Of a stretch of DNA of 64,000 nt, positions 8,183 to 21,654 are shown one piece after another (the stretch's first letter is position 1; each line of letters opens with the position of its first letter). This stretch comes from Psychrobacillus antarcticus (GTDB taxonomy: Bacteria > Bacillota > Bacilli > Bacillales_A > Planococcaceae). The position numbers were made by a program, and so were the translations under genes. The notes beneath the pieces are model-generated. The model saw only the letters and a list, made by a program, of their open reading frames with translations. It did no database searches and was not told where the DNA came from. The stretch covers positions 1 to 64,000 of the forward strand of contig NZ_JAIZDB010000015.1 of assembly GCF_029533155.1 (NCBI RefSeq), in the 5' to 3' direction.

Positions 8183-8811
8183 TTATTTCAATAATCCCTG
8201 TTTTAAATCATTATGCCATTGAGAAAGCATTGGTATATCCTCTTCTGTAATTGTTCCGGCTTCTTTTGCAGCGGTTGTTAATGCTTCATAATTTGTTAAA
8301 CTCACAAAGGAAATACCTGCTTCTTTAAATGCTTGTTCAGCTTTTGGTAGTCCATATGTAAAAATACTTACTACACCCAGTACTTCTAATCCTTCTTTTT
8401 GAAGAGCTTCCACCGCTACTAGACTGCTCCCACCTGTGGAAATTAAATCTTCAATTACTACTACTTTTTGTCCTGCAATTACTTTACCTTCAATTTGATT
8501 GCCACGGCCATGCTCTTTTGCTTTTGACCTGACATACATCATCGGAAGTTCCAATACATCACTCACCCACGCTGCATGAGGAATACCCGCGGTTGCTGTA
8601 CCTGCTACTGCTTCTGTTCCAGGAAAGTTCTGTTCGATTGCTTCTGCTAAACCTTGTGCAATCTCTTTTCTAACAATAGGTGAAGACATGGTAATTCGGT
8701 TATCACAGTAGATTGGCGATTTAATGCCAGAAGCCCATGTGAAAAGATCATTTGGTTTTAATTCCACGGCACCTACTTCAAGAAGCGCTTTGGCAATTTT
8801 AGATTCTAAAG

Positions 8812-8815
<4 letters not shown>
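8183..8815 (-). CDS. pyrE: Orotate phosphoribosyltransferase
   Basis: Fifth step of UMP synthesis: orotate plus PRPP to OMP. 210 residues from the ATG at 8815, whose ATGA overlaps the pyrF stop; the GGAGG lies 7 nt upstream. The PRPP-binding motif is [14 protein letters not shown], and [16 protein letters not shown] is the OPRTase N-terminal signature. Last gene of the pyr operon, followed by the terminator at 8140-8174. Confidence 0.97.
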
Positions 8816-11202
<2,387 letters not shown>

Positions 11203-11206
<4 letters not shown>

Positions 11207-14200
11207 GCTTTAACCTCCTGATGTTTCATCGTTTCAGTAGAGAATGTCATTGATTCAATTACGCGTAGCATTGCTTCCGCCGTGTCTAAGGAAGTTAAAC
11301 ATGGGATTCCATTTTCTACAGACTCTCTACGAATACGGAATCCATCACGTTCAGGCTGCATTCCTTTTGTTAATGTATTAATGATAAATTGCGCTTCCCC
11401 TTTTTGAATTACATCTAATAGGGTAGTTCCTTTTGCACCGATCTTATCCACGATGTCTACAGGAATCCCAGCATTTTTAATTGCCGCCGCAGTTCCTTGA
11501 GTCGCCATAATTCGGAATCCAATTGCATAAAATCTTTTCGCAATGTCTATGCCTTCTTCTTTGTCTTTATCCGAAATGGTCATTAAAACTGTACCATGGT
11601 CTTTTATTTCCATACCTGCTGCTACTAAACCTTTATATAACGCTTTTTCAAGTGTAATGTCTTTCCCCATTACTTCTCCAGTAGATTTCATCTCAGGTCC
11701 AAGCGTAATGTCTACTCGACGAAGTTTCGCAAAACTGAACACTGGTACTTTTACATATACACCTGGACTATTTGGAGCAAGACCTGGTATGTACCCTTGT
11801 TCTATGATTGATTGACCCAAAATTGCTTTTGTAGCAATATTCGCCATAGGAATAGATGTGATTTTACTTAAAAATGGTACTGTACGACTTGAACGTGGAT
11901 TTACTTCAATCACGTATACCTCATCTTTTGAAATGACATATTGAATATTCATCAATCCAACAATTTTCAATCCCTTTGCAAGTCTTGTTGTATAATCTAC
12001 CAGTGTTTCAATGTGTTTTTGTGAAAGCTTTTGTGGCGGATATACAGCAATTGAATCTCCTGAATGGACTCCTGCACGCTCTATATGTTCCATAATTCCT
12101 GGTATTAATACATTTTTCCCATCACAAATTGCATCTACTTCTATTTCTGTGCCTGTTAAGTATCGGTCAATCAGTACCGGTTTTTCTGGGCTTGCTTCCA
12201 CCGCATGCTCCATATAATGTTTGATCTCGTCTTCGGTATATACAATTTGCATTGCACGTCCACCAAGTACATAAGAAGGTCTAACTAGTACTGGATATCC
12301 AATTTCATGGGCAATACTTGTAGCTTCTTCTACAGAAACAGCCGTTTTTCCAAGTGGCTGTGGAATATCTATTTCATGAAGAGCCGCCTCAAATTTGTTA
12401 CGGTTTTCTGCACGATCAATGTCTTCTAGCGTCGTACCAAGAATTTTAACGCCTCTTTCTTCAAGGCCAGCAGCTAAGTTGATCGCTGTTTGTCCTCCAA
12501 ATTGTACAACTACACCTTTTGGCTGTTCTAAATCAACGATGTGCATGACATCTTCCAGTGTAAGTGGCTCAAAGTATAATTTATCTGAAATGGAGAAGTC
12601 GGTAGAAACTGTTTCAGGATTATTATTGATAATAATTGCCTCATAGCCAGCTTCTTTAATCGCCCAGACGGAATGGACAGTTGCGTAGTCAAACTCAACT
12701 CCTTGACCGATTCTAATCGGACCAGAACCTAGTACAATTACGCTTTCTTTTTCCGTACGAATGGATTCATTTTCCTCCTCATACGTTCCATAGAAGTAAG
12801 GTGTTTCTGACTCAAACTCCCCTGCGCAAGTATCGACCATTTTATAGACTGGTATAATTCCATTTTCTTTTTTGAAGTTATATACTTCTAATTCTTTTAC
12901 ATTCCAATATTTCGCAATCGTATTATCTGCGAAGCCCATTCGTTTTGCTTTATATAACACTTCTGTATTGAAAGGATTTGTTTGGATAACTTCTTCATAC
13001 TTCACGATATTTTGAAGTTTGTTTAGGAAGAATAAATCAATTTGGCTCCACTCATGAATTGTTTCAACAGGTACTCCACGACGAAGTGCCTCTCCGATGA
13101 AGAATAGACGTTCATCTCCTGCATGACGAATTCGTTTTTCCATCCATGCATCTGTAATGGACTCACTGTTTTTCATTTCGATATGAAAATGACCTGTTTC
13201 CAGTGAACGAACTGACTTAAGGATCGCTTCTTCAAATGTACGACCAAGTGACATTACTTCACCAGTCGCTTTCATTTGTGTTCCAAGATTACGTTTAGCC
13301 GATTCAAATTTATCGAATGGCCATCTTGGAATTTTCGCAACAATATAATCCAATGCTGGCTCGAAGCAAGCGTATGTTTTTTGTGTTACGGGATTCATCA
13401 TTTCATCCAGTGTAAGACCAACCGCGATTTTAGCTGCCAGTTTTGCAATTGGATAACCAGTTGCTTTGGAAGCTAGCGCAGAAGAACGACTTACACGTGG
13501 GTTAACCTCGATAATATAGTAATTGAAGCTATGTGGATCAAGTGCTAATTGCACATTACATCCACCTTCAATTTTAAGTGCACGAATAATTTTTAGAGAG
13601 ACATTTCGAAGCATTTGGTTTTCACGGTCAGACAATGTTTGTGTTGGAGCAACTACGATGGAATCTCCAGTATGAATTCCAACAGCATCGAAATTTTCCA
13701 TATTACAAACAACAATTGCATTATCAGCCGAGTCACGCATTACTTCGTACTCAATCTCTTTAAAGCCAGCAATCGATTTTTCCAGTAAACATTGAGTAAC
13801 TGGGCTGTATTTTAATCCACTTGTAACAATCTCAGCTAAATCTTTGTCATTATAGCAAATACCGCCGCCTGTTCCACCCATCGTAAATGCCGGACGAACG
13901 ATAACTGGGTAGCCAATTCGTTCAACAAATGCTTTCGCTTCATCAAGATTATGTATAATATCACTATCTGGAACTGGTTCATTTAATTCATTCATCAGTG
14001 TACGGAATAGATCACGATCTTCTGCTTTGTGAATTGCTTCTAGTTTTGTACCTAATATTTCGATTCCGAGTTCATCTAAAATTCCAGATTCATCCAGCTC
14101 AATTGCCATGTTCAATCCAGTTTGTCCACCCAGTGTAGGTAAAATTGCATCTGGTCGCTCTTTACGAATGATTTTACTTACAAATGGTAATGTAAGAGGT

Positions 14201-14400
14201 TCAATATAAACTTTATCTGCAATTTCTGTGTCTGTCATAATTGTTGCGGGATTGGAATTCACTAAAATGACGCTATAGCCTTCTTCTCTAAGTGAAATAC
14301 ATGCTTGTGTACCAGCGTAGTCGAATTCAGCAGCTTGGCCAATGACGATTGGACCAGAACCAATTACTAATATTGTTTTTATGTCTTTACGTTTAGGCAT
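11203..14400 (-). CDS. pyrAB: Carbamoyl-phosphate synthase large subunit (pyrimidine-type)
   Basis: 1065 residues. Two homologous ATP-grasp halves both begin with the signature [11 protein letters not shown] / [11 protein letters not shown]. The allosteric MGS-like domain is at the C-terminus (about 930-1065). With PyrAA it makes carbamoyl phosphate from glutamine, bicarbonate and ATP. The start is ATG 14400 (AAGGGG site), overlapping the pyrAA end by 8 nt; an in-frame start 27 nt upstream is buried in pyrAA. Confidence 0.97.
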
Positions 14401-15493
14401 GTGAATTCCCCTTTTTACCTTCAGCATTCATTAGTTCGATAAATTCGTCAAACAGATGTTTTGAATCTTCTGGACCTGATGATCCCTCTGGGTGGAACTG
14501 AACACAAAATACCGGAAACTTAGTATGCTTAACCCCTTCAACTGTGCCGTCATTTAAAGCTATATGTGTTATTTCTAAGTCAGTTTGTACGATGGAATCT
14601 GCATCGATTGCATAACCATGGTTTTGAGAAGTTAACTCTGTTCTTCCCGTTCTTAAGTCTTTAACAGGATGATTTCCGCCGCGATGACCAAATTTCAACT
14701 TGAAGGAAGTGGCACCACTTGCAAGTGAAATTAGTTGATGTCCTAGACATACTCCGAAAATCGGTACTTTTCCGATAATTCCTTTGACCATTTCGATTGC
14801 TTCAGGAATAGCAGTTGGATCTCCAGGTCCGTTAGATAACATAACACCATCCGGGAACATACCTAGAATTTCAGAAGCAGATGTGTTATAAGGAACAACA
14901 ATAATATCGCAATCCCGTTTGTTTAGTTCTCTTAAAATACCGTGTTTCATACCAAAGTCCACTAGTACGACTCTTTTTCCACGTCCTGGACTTGGATATG
15001 GACGAGTGATCGAAACTTGTTCTACTACGTTTCTAGGGATTTCAGTTGCTTGAAGTTCTTTTACTACTTGTTCCACATTCATTTCTTCATCTGCATTTGT
15101 AAGTCTTCCTTTTAACGAACCATGCTTTCGAATAATACGTGTTAGCTTTCTTGTATCAATTCCTTCAATTCCAGGAACGTTTTTTGCCTGTAAAAATTCA
15201 CTCAAAGTACCCGTACTTCTGAAATTCGATGGTTGTTCAGCAAGCTCCCTTACAACAACTCCATATAGTCCAATTGTAATTGCTTCAAAATCATCAGGAT
15301 TTATGCCATAATTTCCAACCATTGGATACGTAAATGTTAATATTTGACCACAGTTAGAAGGATCTGAAATGGATTCCTGATAGCCTGTCATTGCAGTTGT
15401 AAAAATTACTTCCCCAATTGTCCCTGCTTCGCTTCCAAATGCAATTCCCTTGAATACCGTACCGTCCTCTAATATTAAACATCTAGTTTTCAA
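14393..15493 (-). CDS. pyrAA: Carbamoyl-phosphate synthase small (glutaminase) subunit
   Basis: 366 residues from a TTG at 15493. That TTG overlaps the pyrC stop as TTGA and has GGAGGAAC 8 nt upstream, matching the tight coupling of the whole operon; an ATG 18 nt upstream lies before the ribosome site. The class I amidotransferase triad is visible: Cys in FGVCLGHQL and His-Glu in FHPEGSSGP. It releases ammonia for PyrAB. Confidence 0.95.
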   Translation of the reverse strand: MKTRCLILEDGTVFKGIAFGSEAGTIGEVIFTTAMTGYQESISDPSNCGQILTFTYPMVGNYGINPDDFEAITIGLYGVVVRELAEQPSNFRSTGTLSEFLQAKNVPGIEGIDTRKLTRIIRKHGSLKGRLTNADEEMNVEQVVKELQATEIPRNVVEQVSITRPYPSPGRGKRVVLVDFGMKHGILRELNKRDCDIIVVPYNTSASEILGMFPDGVMLSNGPGDPTAIPEAIEMVKGIIGKVPIFGVCLGHQLISLASGATSFKLKFGHRGGNHPVKDLRTGRTELTSQNHGYAIDADSIVQTDLEITHIALNDGTVEGVKHTKFPVFCVQFHPEGSSGPEDSKHLFDEFIELMNAEGKKGNSHA

Positions 15494-16770
15494 GCTTGTT
15501 CCTCCTGCCATACGATTTCTCCGTTATACATAGTAAGTTGAGGCCATCCATTGCAAGCCCATCCGTGAAACGGTGTACTTTTTCCTTTAGATACAAATGC
15601 TTCTTTATCTATTCTTTGTTCTTTTTCTATGTCCAATAAAACTAAATCGGCTGGTGCTCCTACTTCAAGTTTTCCAAATTCAAATCCGAAGACCGCTGCT
15701 GGTTTGATGGTTAAGTAATCTAATAGTTGTTTGAGTGTCCATTCCCCAGTTTTTACGAAGTGCGTATATAATAGCGGGAAAGCTGTTTCTAATCCAACAA
15801 TTCCGAATGGAGCTTTTTCAAATCCTAATGACTTCTCTCCATCTGTATGGGGGGCATGATCCGTTGCGATAAAGTCTAAAGTTCCGTCTTCTAATCCCGC
15901 GCGAAGTGCCATCATATCTTCTTTAGCTCTAAGTGGAGGGTTCATCTTCCAAACTGCATCATTAGAAGGAATATCGTCCTCACAAAGTATTAAATGATGT
16001 GGACTTACTTCGGCCGTCACATGAATACCAGCTTTTTTAGCATCTCTTATTACACGAACGGATTCTTTTGTACTGACGTGGCATACATGATAGTGAGCTC
16101 CTGCTGCTTCTGCGAGTAAAATGTCTCGCGCAATATGTACTGATTCTGAAACTGATGGTATACCTTTTAATCCAAGCTCTTCGTTTCTTTTTCCTTTATG
16201 TATTACACCACCGTATATTAGTGTGTTATCTTCACAGTGAGCGACAATAGGAATATTAAATTTTGCTGCTTCCTCCATTGCTTCAAGCATAGTCCCTGCC
16301 GCTTGAACACCAACACCATCGTCTGTTAAAGCAAATGCTCCCAGTTTTTTCAAAGACTCGATATCTGTTCTTTCTTTACCTGCTTGTCGAATTGTAATGG
16401 AACCATAAGGCAAGACACGAACTAGTGCATTTTTTTCGACTAGCTCCAAAACATGGGAGAAGTTTTCTACAGTGTCAGGTACTGGTCTTGTATTTGGCAT
16501 TGCGCAAATGGTTGTATACCCTCCTTTAGCTGCTGCTTTCGTCCCTGTCTCAATCGTTTCCTTCTGCTCTCCACCTGGTTCACGAAGATGTACATGTACA
16601 TCTATGAATCCTGGTGAAAGTATGTATCCCTTACCATCTATGCGTTGTGCGTCAGTTGCTGTGACATTCGATCCAATTGCTGCAATCCTACCATCTTGAA
16701 CTAATACGGCAGTCGTCTCTAATTTACCTGCATTGTTAACTATTTTAACGTTTTGAATAATTTTTGTCAT
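15490..16770 (-). CDS. pyrC: Dihydroorotase
   Basis: 426 residues, class I dihydroorotase. Third step of pyrimidine synthesis. Zinc ligands are in [10 protein letters not shown], with further histidines in HCED and VCHVS, and a catalytic Asp in [13 protein letters not shown] at 16770, 1 nt after the pyrB stop, with GGAGAG upstream. Confidence 0.97.
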   Translation of the reverse strand: MTKIIQNVKIVNNAGKLETTAVLVQDGRIAAIGSNVTATDAQRIDGKGYILSPGFIDVHVHLREPGGEQKETIETGTKAAAKGGYTTICAMPNTRPVPDTVENFSHVLELVEKNALVRVLPYGSITIRQAGKERTDIESLKKLGAFALTDDGVGVQAAGTMLEAMEEAAKFNIPIVAHCEDNTLIYGGVIHKGKRNEELGLKGIPSVSESVHIARDILLAEAAGAHYHVCHVSTKESVRVIRDAKKAGIHVTAEVSPHHLILCEDDIPSNDAVWKMNPPLRAKEDMMALRAGLEDGTLDFIATDHAPHTDGEKSLGFEKAPFGIVGLETAFPLLYTHFVKTGEWTLKQLLDYLTIKPAAVFGFEFGKLEVGAPADLVLLDIEKEQRIDKEAFVSKGKSTPFHGWACNGWPQLTMYNGEIVWQEEQA

Positions 16771-16771
16771 G

Positions 16772-17650
16772 TTATTCTCTCCCTCTCAAAATCATCTCCA
16801 AGATAGCCATTCGAACATAAGTACCGTTTTCCATTTGCTTAAAAATCCTTGACCGATCGCATTCTATTAGTTCATTTGCTATTTCCACGTCTCTGTTGAA
16901 TGGGGCTGGATGCATGATAATTGCATCTTTTTTCATTTTTCGCTCTCGCTCAATTGTTAGACCATACATTTGATGATACTGTTCTTTAGAAAATGCTGTC
17001 TTCCCATCATGTCTTTCGTGCTGAACACGGAGCATCATGAGAACATCACTATCTTCTACTACCTCATCAAATTCATTTAGCGCTTCAAACTCACCTTGCC
17101 ATTCGGATGGGCAAACAAATCGGACTTTTGCGCCTAATCTTGTGAGTGCATCTGCATTAGAGCGGGCAACACGGCTATGGGCAATATCTCCTACAATTGT
17201 AATTACTTTATCTTGTAAAGTGCCAAATTCTTCCCAAATTGTATAAATATCAAGAAGACTTTGCGTCGGATGATTTCCTGTCCCGTCTCCGCCATTAATA
17301 ATCGCAGTATTAACTTTTCCAACTAAATCTTCAAAATAATTGTTTTGTTCATGCCTAATTACTAATACATCTAGGCCAATGCATTCTAAAACTTTTACTG
17401 TGTCATAAAGTGTTTCGCCTTTTAATGTACTTGAGAAACCAGTTTCGAAAGGAAGGACTTCTAAATTTAGTTTTCTTTGAGCCATTTCAAAGCTCATCTT
17501 AGTTCTAGTGCTAGGCTCAAAAAAGAGGTTCGATACTGTGTATTTATTTGTCAGTGTGGAGGTAGCACCATCACGAAATGCTTGTGCTAGGCTTAATATC
17601 TCATGTATTTGGTCTACTGATAAGTCTTTCATTGATACTAAATTTTTCAT
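16772..17650 (-). CDS. pyrB: Aspartate carbamoyltransferase catalytic chain
   Basis: 292 residues. Joins carbamoyl phosphate to aspartate. Signature [13 protein letters not shown] (phosphate loop) and [11 protein letters not shown]. The ATG at 17650, behind AAAGGTGG, is preferred over an in-frame ATG 27 nt upstream. No regulatory PyrI subunit is present, as in Bacillus. A PyrR-type attenuator precedes it. Confidence 0.97.
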   Translation of the reverse strand: MKNLVSMKDLSVDQIHEILSLAQAFRDGATSTLTNKYTVSNLFFEPSTRTKMSFEMAQRKLNLEVLPFETGFSSTLKGETLYDTVKVLECIGLDVLVIRHEQNNYFEDLVGKVNTAIINGGDGTGNHPTQSLLDIYTIWEEFGTLQDKVITIVGDIAHSRVARSNADALTRLGAKVRFVCPSEWQGEFEALNEFDEVVEDSDVLMMLRVQHERHDGKTAFSKEQYHQMYGLTIERERKMKKDAIIMHPAPFNRDVEIANELIECDRSRIFKQMENGTYVRMAILEMILRGRE

Positions 17651-17700
17651 GAAAATCCACCTTTCTTTCTCGTCCATTAATTACTATTTACGAAATAAAG

Positions 17701-17815
17701 TTAAAACCTCCTCGAAAAAGTCTCGAGAAGGTTCGTTTTTGCATAGACAAGTAATTGGATCATATTACATATCCCCACTTGCTACCCGAACCTTTTGTCG
17801 ACTCACTGTTCGACT
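17701..17815 (-). promoter_or_regulatory. PyrR-type attenuator between pyrP and pyrB
   Basis: In transcript order: a stem-loop GTCGA-ACAGTGAG-TCGAC at 17797-17815, whose loop keeps the CAGnGAG core of the PyrR-binding loop; an antiterminator arm AAGGTTCG; and a terminator hairpin AACCTTCTCGA / TCGAGGAGGTT at 17705-17733 followed by U residues. CGAACCTT at 17728-17735 can pair with either partner. UMP-bound PyrR would favour termination before pyrB. The binding stem is diverged from the copy before pyrR. Confidence 0.75.
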
Positions 17816-17826
17816 TATTAAAAGGT

Positions 17827-19146
17827 CTATTTAGTTTGTTGTAAATCTATTCCCTCTGCTTGTTTTTTACCAGGTAGGATAAGATTTAATATAACTCCGA
17901 TAATTGCTGCTAAAGCCATTCCTTCAATGCTAAGTGCTTCTGTCACGATGAACTTTGCTCCACCGATTCCTATTACAAGAATTACAGATGCAATGACTAA
18001 ATTACGACTATTGCCAAAATCCACTTTTGCATCGACTAACATTCGCAATCCACTTGCTGCGATTATCCCAAATAACAGGATCGATACACCGCCCAATACT
18101 GCTGTTGGTATCGTAGAAATGACCGCCATGGCTTTTCCAAAGAATGATATTAGTATAGCCACAACAGCTGCTCCCAAAATGACATAAACACTATATATAC
18201 GAGTTATTGCTAACACTCCAATATTTTCACCGTAAGTCGTTTTAGGTGGGCCACCGATAAGTGCGCTTACTAAAGTTCCTAAGCCATCACCTAGTAATGA
18301 TCTATGCAGTCCAGGTTCTTTTATATAATCTCTTTCTACAACTTTGCCTAACACAAGCTGATGACCAATATGCTCCGAGATCGTTACGATGACAATTGGG
18401 ACCATCACTAGCAAAATATTAGGAGTAATAACAAAGTCATAATCTACTCCTGGTATTAAAAATTCTGGTAAAGCGAATAATTTTGCTTCTTTTATTGGGG
18501 TAAAGTCAACAATTCCAATGATGATGGAATAGATGTAACCTACAACTAATCCTATTAAGATAGGCATTGTACTAATGATATTTTTGAAGAATACCGTACA
18601 GACAATTGCTGTAAATAAAGTAATCAAAGCCGCTGAGAAATGTAGGAAGCTATAATCTTTTAAGCCTGTACCAGCATTTGTTATATTCATCGCCATATCA
18701 ACTGCTACACCAGATAGCCCTAATCCAATGACCATGATAACTGGTCCAACTACGATTGCTGGTAATAGCTTCATGATCCATTTATAACCACTTTTCCAAA
18801 TGACTAGAGATACGATTCCGTAAACTAACCCTACGAAAACTGCACCGATCATGGCATTTCCTGGATTAATAGCTTTTCCAGATTCATCTAATCCATTTAC
18901 TGCGATAATGATTGGTGCAATAAAAGCGAAAGAAGAACCTAAATATGCAGGTACTTGGAATTTCGTTACGAGTAAGAAGATTATAGTTGCAATCCCACTT
19001 GTTAATAATGCAATTGCTGGACTTAAACCTACTAGCTGCGGTACTAATATGGTCGATCCGAACATGGCAAACATATGTTGAAAACTTAAGGTGACGAGTT
19101 GCCCACCTGATGGCTTATCATTTACATCTAAAATGGCATTTGACAT
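17827..19146 (-). CDS. pyrP: Uracil permease
   Basis: 439 residues with about 12-14 membrane segments, nucleobase:cation symporter-2 family. Motifs: QHMFAMFGSTILVPQLVG at the N-terminus and GGPPKTTYGENIGVLAITR with the substrate-contacting residues. It imports uracil for the salvage branch. It lies 27 nt downstream of pyrR, too close for the pyrR-pyrP attenuator known in B. subtilis. Confidence 0.95.
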   Translation of the reverse strand: MSNAILDVNDKPSGGQLVTLSFQHMFAMFGSTILVPQLVGLSPAIALLTSGIATIIFLLVTKFQVPAYLGSSFAFIAPIIIAVNGLDESGKAINPGNAMIGAVFVGLVYGIVSLVIWKSGYKWIMKLLPAIVVGPVIMVIGLGLSGVAVDMAMNITNAGTGLKDYSFLHFSAALITLFTAIVCTVFFKNIISTMPILIGLVVGYIYSIIIGIVDFTPIKEAKLFALPEFLIPGVDYDFVITPNILLVMVPIVIVTISEHIGHQLVLGKVVERDYIKEPGLHRSLLGDGLGTLVSALIGGPPKTTYGENIGVLAITRIYSVYVILGAAVVAILISFFGKAMAVISTIPTAVLGGVSILLFGIIAASGLRMLVDAKVDFGNSRNLVIASVILVIGIGGAKFIVTEALSIEGMALAAIIGVILNLILPGKKQAEGIDLQQTK

Positions 19147-19173
19147 GAATTTTCCCTACCTTTAAATAGATTC

Positions 19174-19719
<546 letters not shown>

Positions 19720-19737
19720 TCATCCCCTCTGAATAAA

Positions 19738-19859
19738 ATAAAAAACCTTCTAAGCTCGAGAGCCTAGAAGGTTGTAAATGCGCAAGTAGAGTGATTCCTA
19801 TAAATCCGCAGATTGATAGCGAGTCACGTTCACATGTACCTTCTCAGCCTCTCTGGACT
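19738..19859 (-). promoter_or_regulatory. PyrR-binding leader and attenuator before pyrR
   Basis: The minus strand carries AGTCCAGAGAGGCT at 19846-19859, an exact match to the PyrR loop consensus. Next comes GAGAAGGT, which can act as an antiterminator, and then the terminator AACCTTCTAGGCT / AGCTTAGAAGGTT (19744-19773) with a U-tract. This is the main UMP-sensing switch of the operon. Confidence 0.9.
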
Positions 19860-19904
19860 GTTATTAAAGGTGAAGCTATATAGTTTTTTATTATTTCTTT
19901 CATT

Positions 19905-19933
19905 AGTATAGAATATTAATCCTCATTAATCAA
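19905..19933 (-). promoter_or_regulatory. Sigma-A promoter of the pyr operon
   Basis: TTGATT (19928-19933), a 17-nt spacer and TATACT (19905-19910) on the minus strand. The -35 lies inside the end of ylyB. The start of transcription would fall just before the PyrR leader. Confidence 0.6.
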
Positions 19934-20842
19934 TGATTGATTTCGTAAATTTTGTATTAAATCATTAAAATCTTCAGGCAATGGATAAGAAAACTCTAAG
20001 TATTCTCCCGATTTCGGATGAATAAACCCTAATAATCCCGCATGTAAAACTTGCCCGTCAAAATTAATCGTTTTTTTCGGACCGTATTTTGGATCTCCCG
20101 CAAGTGGATAACCGATATACTTCATATGCACTCGAATTTGATGCGTTCGACCAGTTTCTAATTGGCATTCAACTAGTGAAAATTTATCAAATCTTTCTAA
20201 CACATGGAAATGAGTAACTGCATGTTTGCCATTATCCACTACTGCCATGCTTTGTCTTTCTCTTTTATCACGTGCGATAGGTGCATCAATTGTTCCTTTA
20301 TCATGCGCTATACGACCGTGTACAATTGCTGTGTATTTACGAGTAACTGTTTTCTTTACTAATTGATCAACTAAAGATACATGGGCTACATCATTTTTAG
20401 CAACCATTAATAGACCAGTCGTATCTTTGTCAATACGGTGCACTATTCCTGGACGCATAATCCCATTAATACCTGACAAATCTTTGATCTGATGCATCAA
20501 CCCGTTAACTAGTGTACCAGTAGTATGTCCTGGCGCAGGATGTACAACCATCCCACGAGGTTTATACACAACTACTACATCTTCATCCTCATAGACAATT
20601 TCTAAATTCAAGTTTTCAGCTTCGATATCCAGTGGCACTGCATCTGGAGGTGTTACGATAATAACATCTCCTGCTTTCACTTTATAATTCGATCTTGCTG
20701 GTTCATTATTCACGGTAACATGTCCATCTTTAATAAAACCTTGGATCTGTGTACGTGACCAATCTGACTCAAAAGATGCAAGTGCTTTATCAATACGCTC
20801 TTTTGCTTGTTCATTTTCAATAATAAATGTTAAATCTTCCAT
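19916..20842 (-). CDS. ylyB: RluD-type 23S rRNA pseudouridine synthase
   Basis: 308 residues. An N-terminal S4 RNA-binding domain (about 12-75, RIDKALASFES...KDGHVTVN) is joined to an RluA-family catalytic domain with HRIDKDTTGLLM, whose Asp is the nucleophile. It probably modifies the helix 69 region of 23S rRNA. Start ATG 20842 overlaps the lspA stop by 1 nt (TAATG), so the two are coupled, as in B. subtilis. Confidence 0.93.
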   Translation of the reverse strand: MEDLTFIIENEQAKERIDKALASFESDWSRTQIQGFIKDGHVTVNNEPARSNYKVKAGDVIIVTPPDAVPLDIEAENLNLEIVYEDEDVVVVYKPRGMVVHPAPGHTTGTLVNGLMHQIKDLSGINGIMRPGIVHRIDKDTTGLLMVAKNDVAHVSLVDQLVKKTVTRKYTAIVHGRIAHDKGTIDAPIARDKRERQSMAVVDNGKHAVTHFHVLERFDKFSLVECQLETGRTHQIRVHMKYIGYPLAGDPKYGPKKTINFDGQVLHAGLLGFIHPKSGEYLEFSYPLPEDFNDLIQNLRNQSLINED

Positions 20843-21318
20843 TACTTCACCTTTTTCTTTTCAGCTCGTTCTTCTTGAAACACGAATACTATTACCATTA
20901 CAACTCCAACAGTTAGTGCTGCATCCGCCACATTAAAGATTGGAAATTCATAATTGATAATTGGTATTAAAATATCGACGAAATCAACTACTTCGCCTCT
21001 CCAAAGTCGGTCAATAAAGTTCCCTATTGCTCCACCAAGTAGCACCATCAAACCAATTTGAAACATTGGTTTACCTTTTGCTTCTTTATGAAAGTAGTAG
21101 ACAATTCCAATGATGACGATGACAGTAACAATGGTAAAGAATCCTATTTTTCCTTGTAGAATGCCCCAGGCTGCTCCTCTATTCCTATGAGAGAGTAGCG
21201 CTAGGTAAGGGTCCCACATAATAATTCGTTCACCAAATGTCATATTTTTAACGACAAGCCATTTTGTCCATTGATCTAACGCAATGACAAAAGCCGCCAG
21301 TCCATAAAATTTCCACAC
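20842..21318 (-). CDS. lspA: Lipoprotein signal peptidase (SPase II)
   Basis: About 158 residues with four membrane segments. The aspartyl pair is in GNFIDRLWRG and NVADAALTVG, and ALDQWTKWLVV is the N-terminal signature. It cleaves prolipoproteins after lipid addition. A GTG at 21318, 7 nt after GTGGGGGA, is chosen; an in-frame TTG at 21339 would extend it by 7 residues. The DksA-like ylyA found beside lspA in B. subtilis is absent. Confidence 0.93.
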   Translation of the reverse strand: MWKFYGLAAFVIALDQWTKWLVVKNMTFGERIIMWDPYLALLSHRNRGAAWGILQGKIGFFTIVTVIVIIGIVYYFHKEAKGKPMFQIGLMVLLGGAIGNFIDRLWRGEVVDFVDILIPIINYEFPIFNVADAALTVGVVMVIVFVFQEERAEKKKVK

Positions 21319-21339
21319 ATTATTTCCCCCACATAACAA

Positions 21340-21609
21340 ATTCTATTTAAGTAAAATTGAACACTCTCCACCTAGTTTAACACAAAACCATACAATCCGT
21401 AAAAGAGCAGAGTAAATTAAAAAAGTGGAAATCGTCCGAATAGTGATGGAAGGTTAATGTGAAAGTTGTAAAAACAATTAACAAAATTTGAATTTAGCTC
21501 TCGGCAGGTTCTTAGTTGGAATTATCGATACTTTAGTTGGAATATTATTATTTTTCCAGACTAGTGAGCATTTCTTTTTATCTACATAATCTAGCTGCCC
21601 AATCTAAAA
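21340..21609. other. Intergenic region between lspA and the ileS terminator
   Basis: About 270 nt of AT-rich sequence without a convincing ORF. It contains two close copies of TTAGTTGGAAT near 21512-21545. The lspA-ylyB promoter is expected here but none stands out. Confidence 0.5.
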
Positions 21610-21639
21610 AAATGTGATCCTAATAATAGGACCACATTT
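21610..21639 (-). terminator. Intrinsic terminator of ileS
   Basis: AAATGTGGTCCTA / TAGGATCACATTT hairpin with a four-base loop, followed by a run of T on the minus strand, 15 nt after the ileS stop. Confidence 0.9.
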
Positions 21640-21654
21640 CGTTACTTCAATTAT

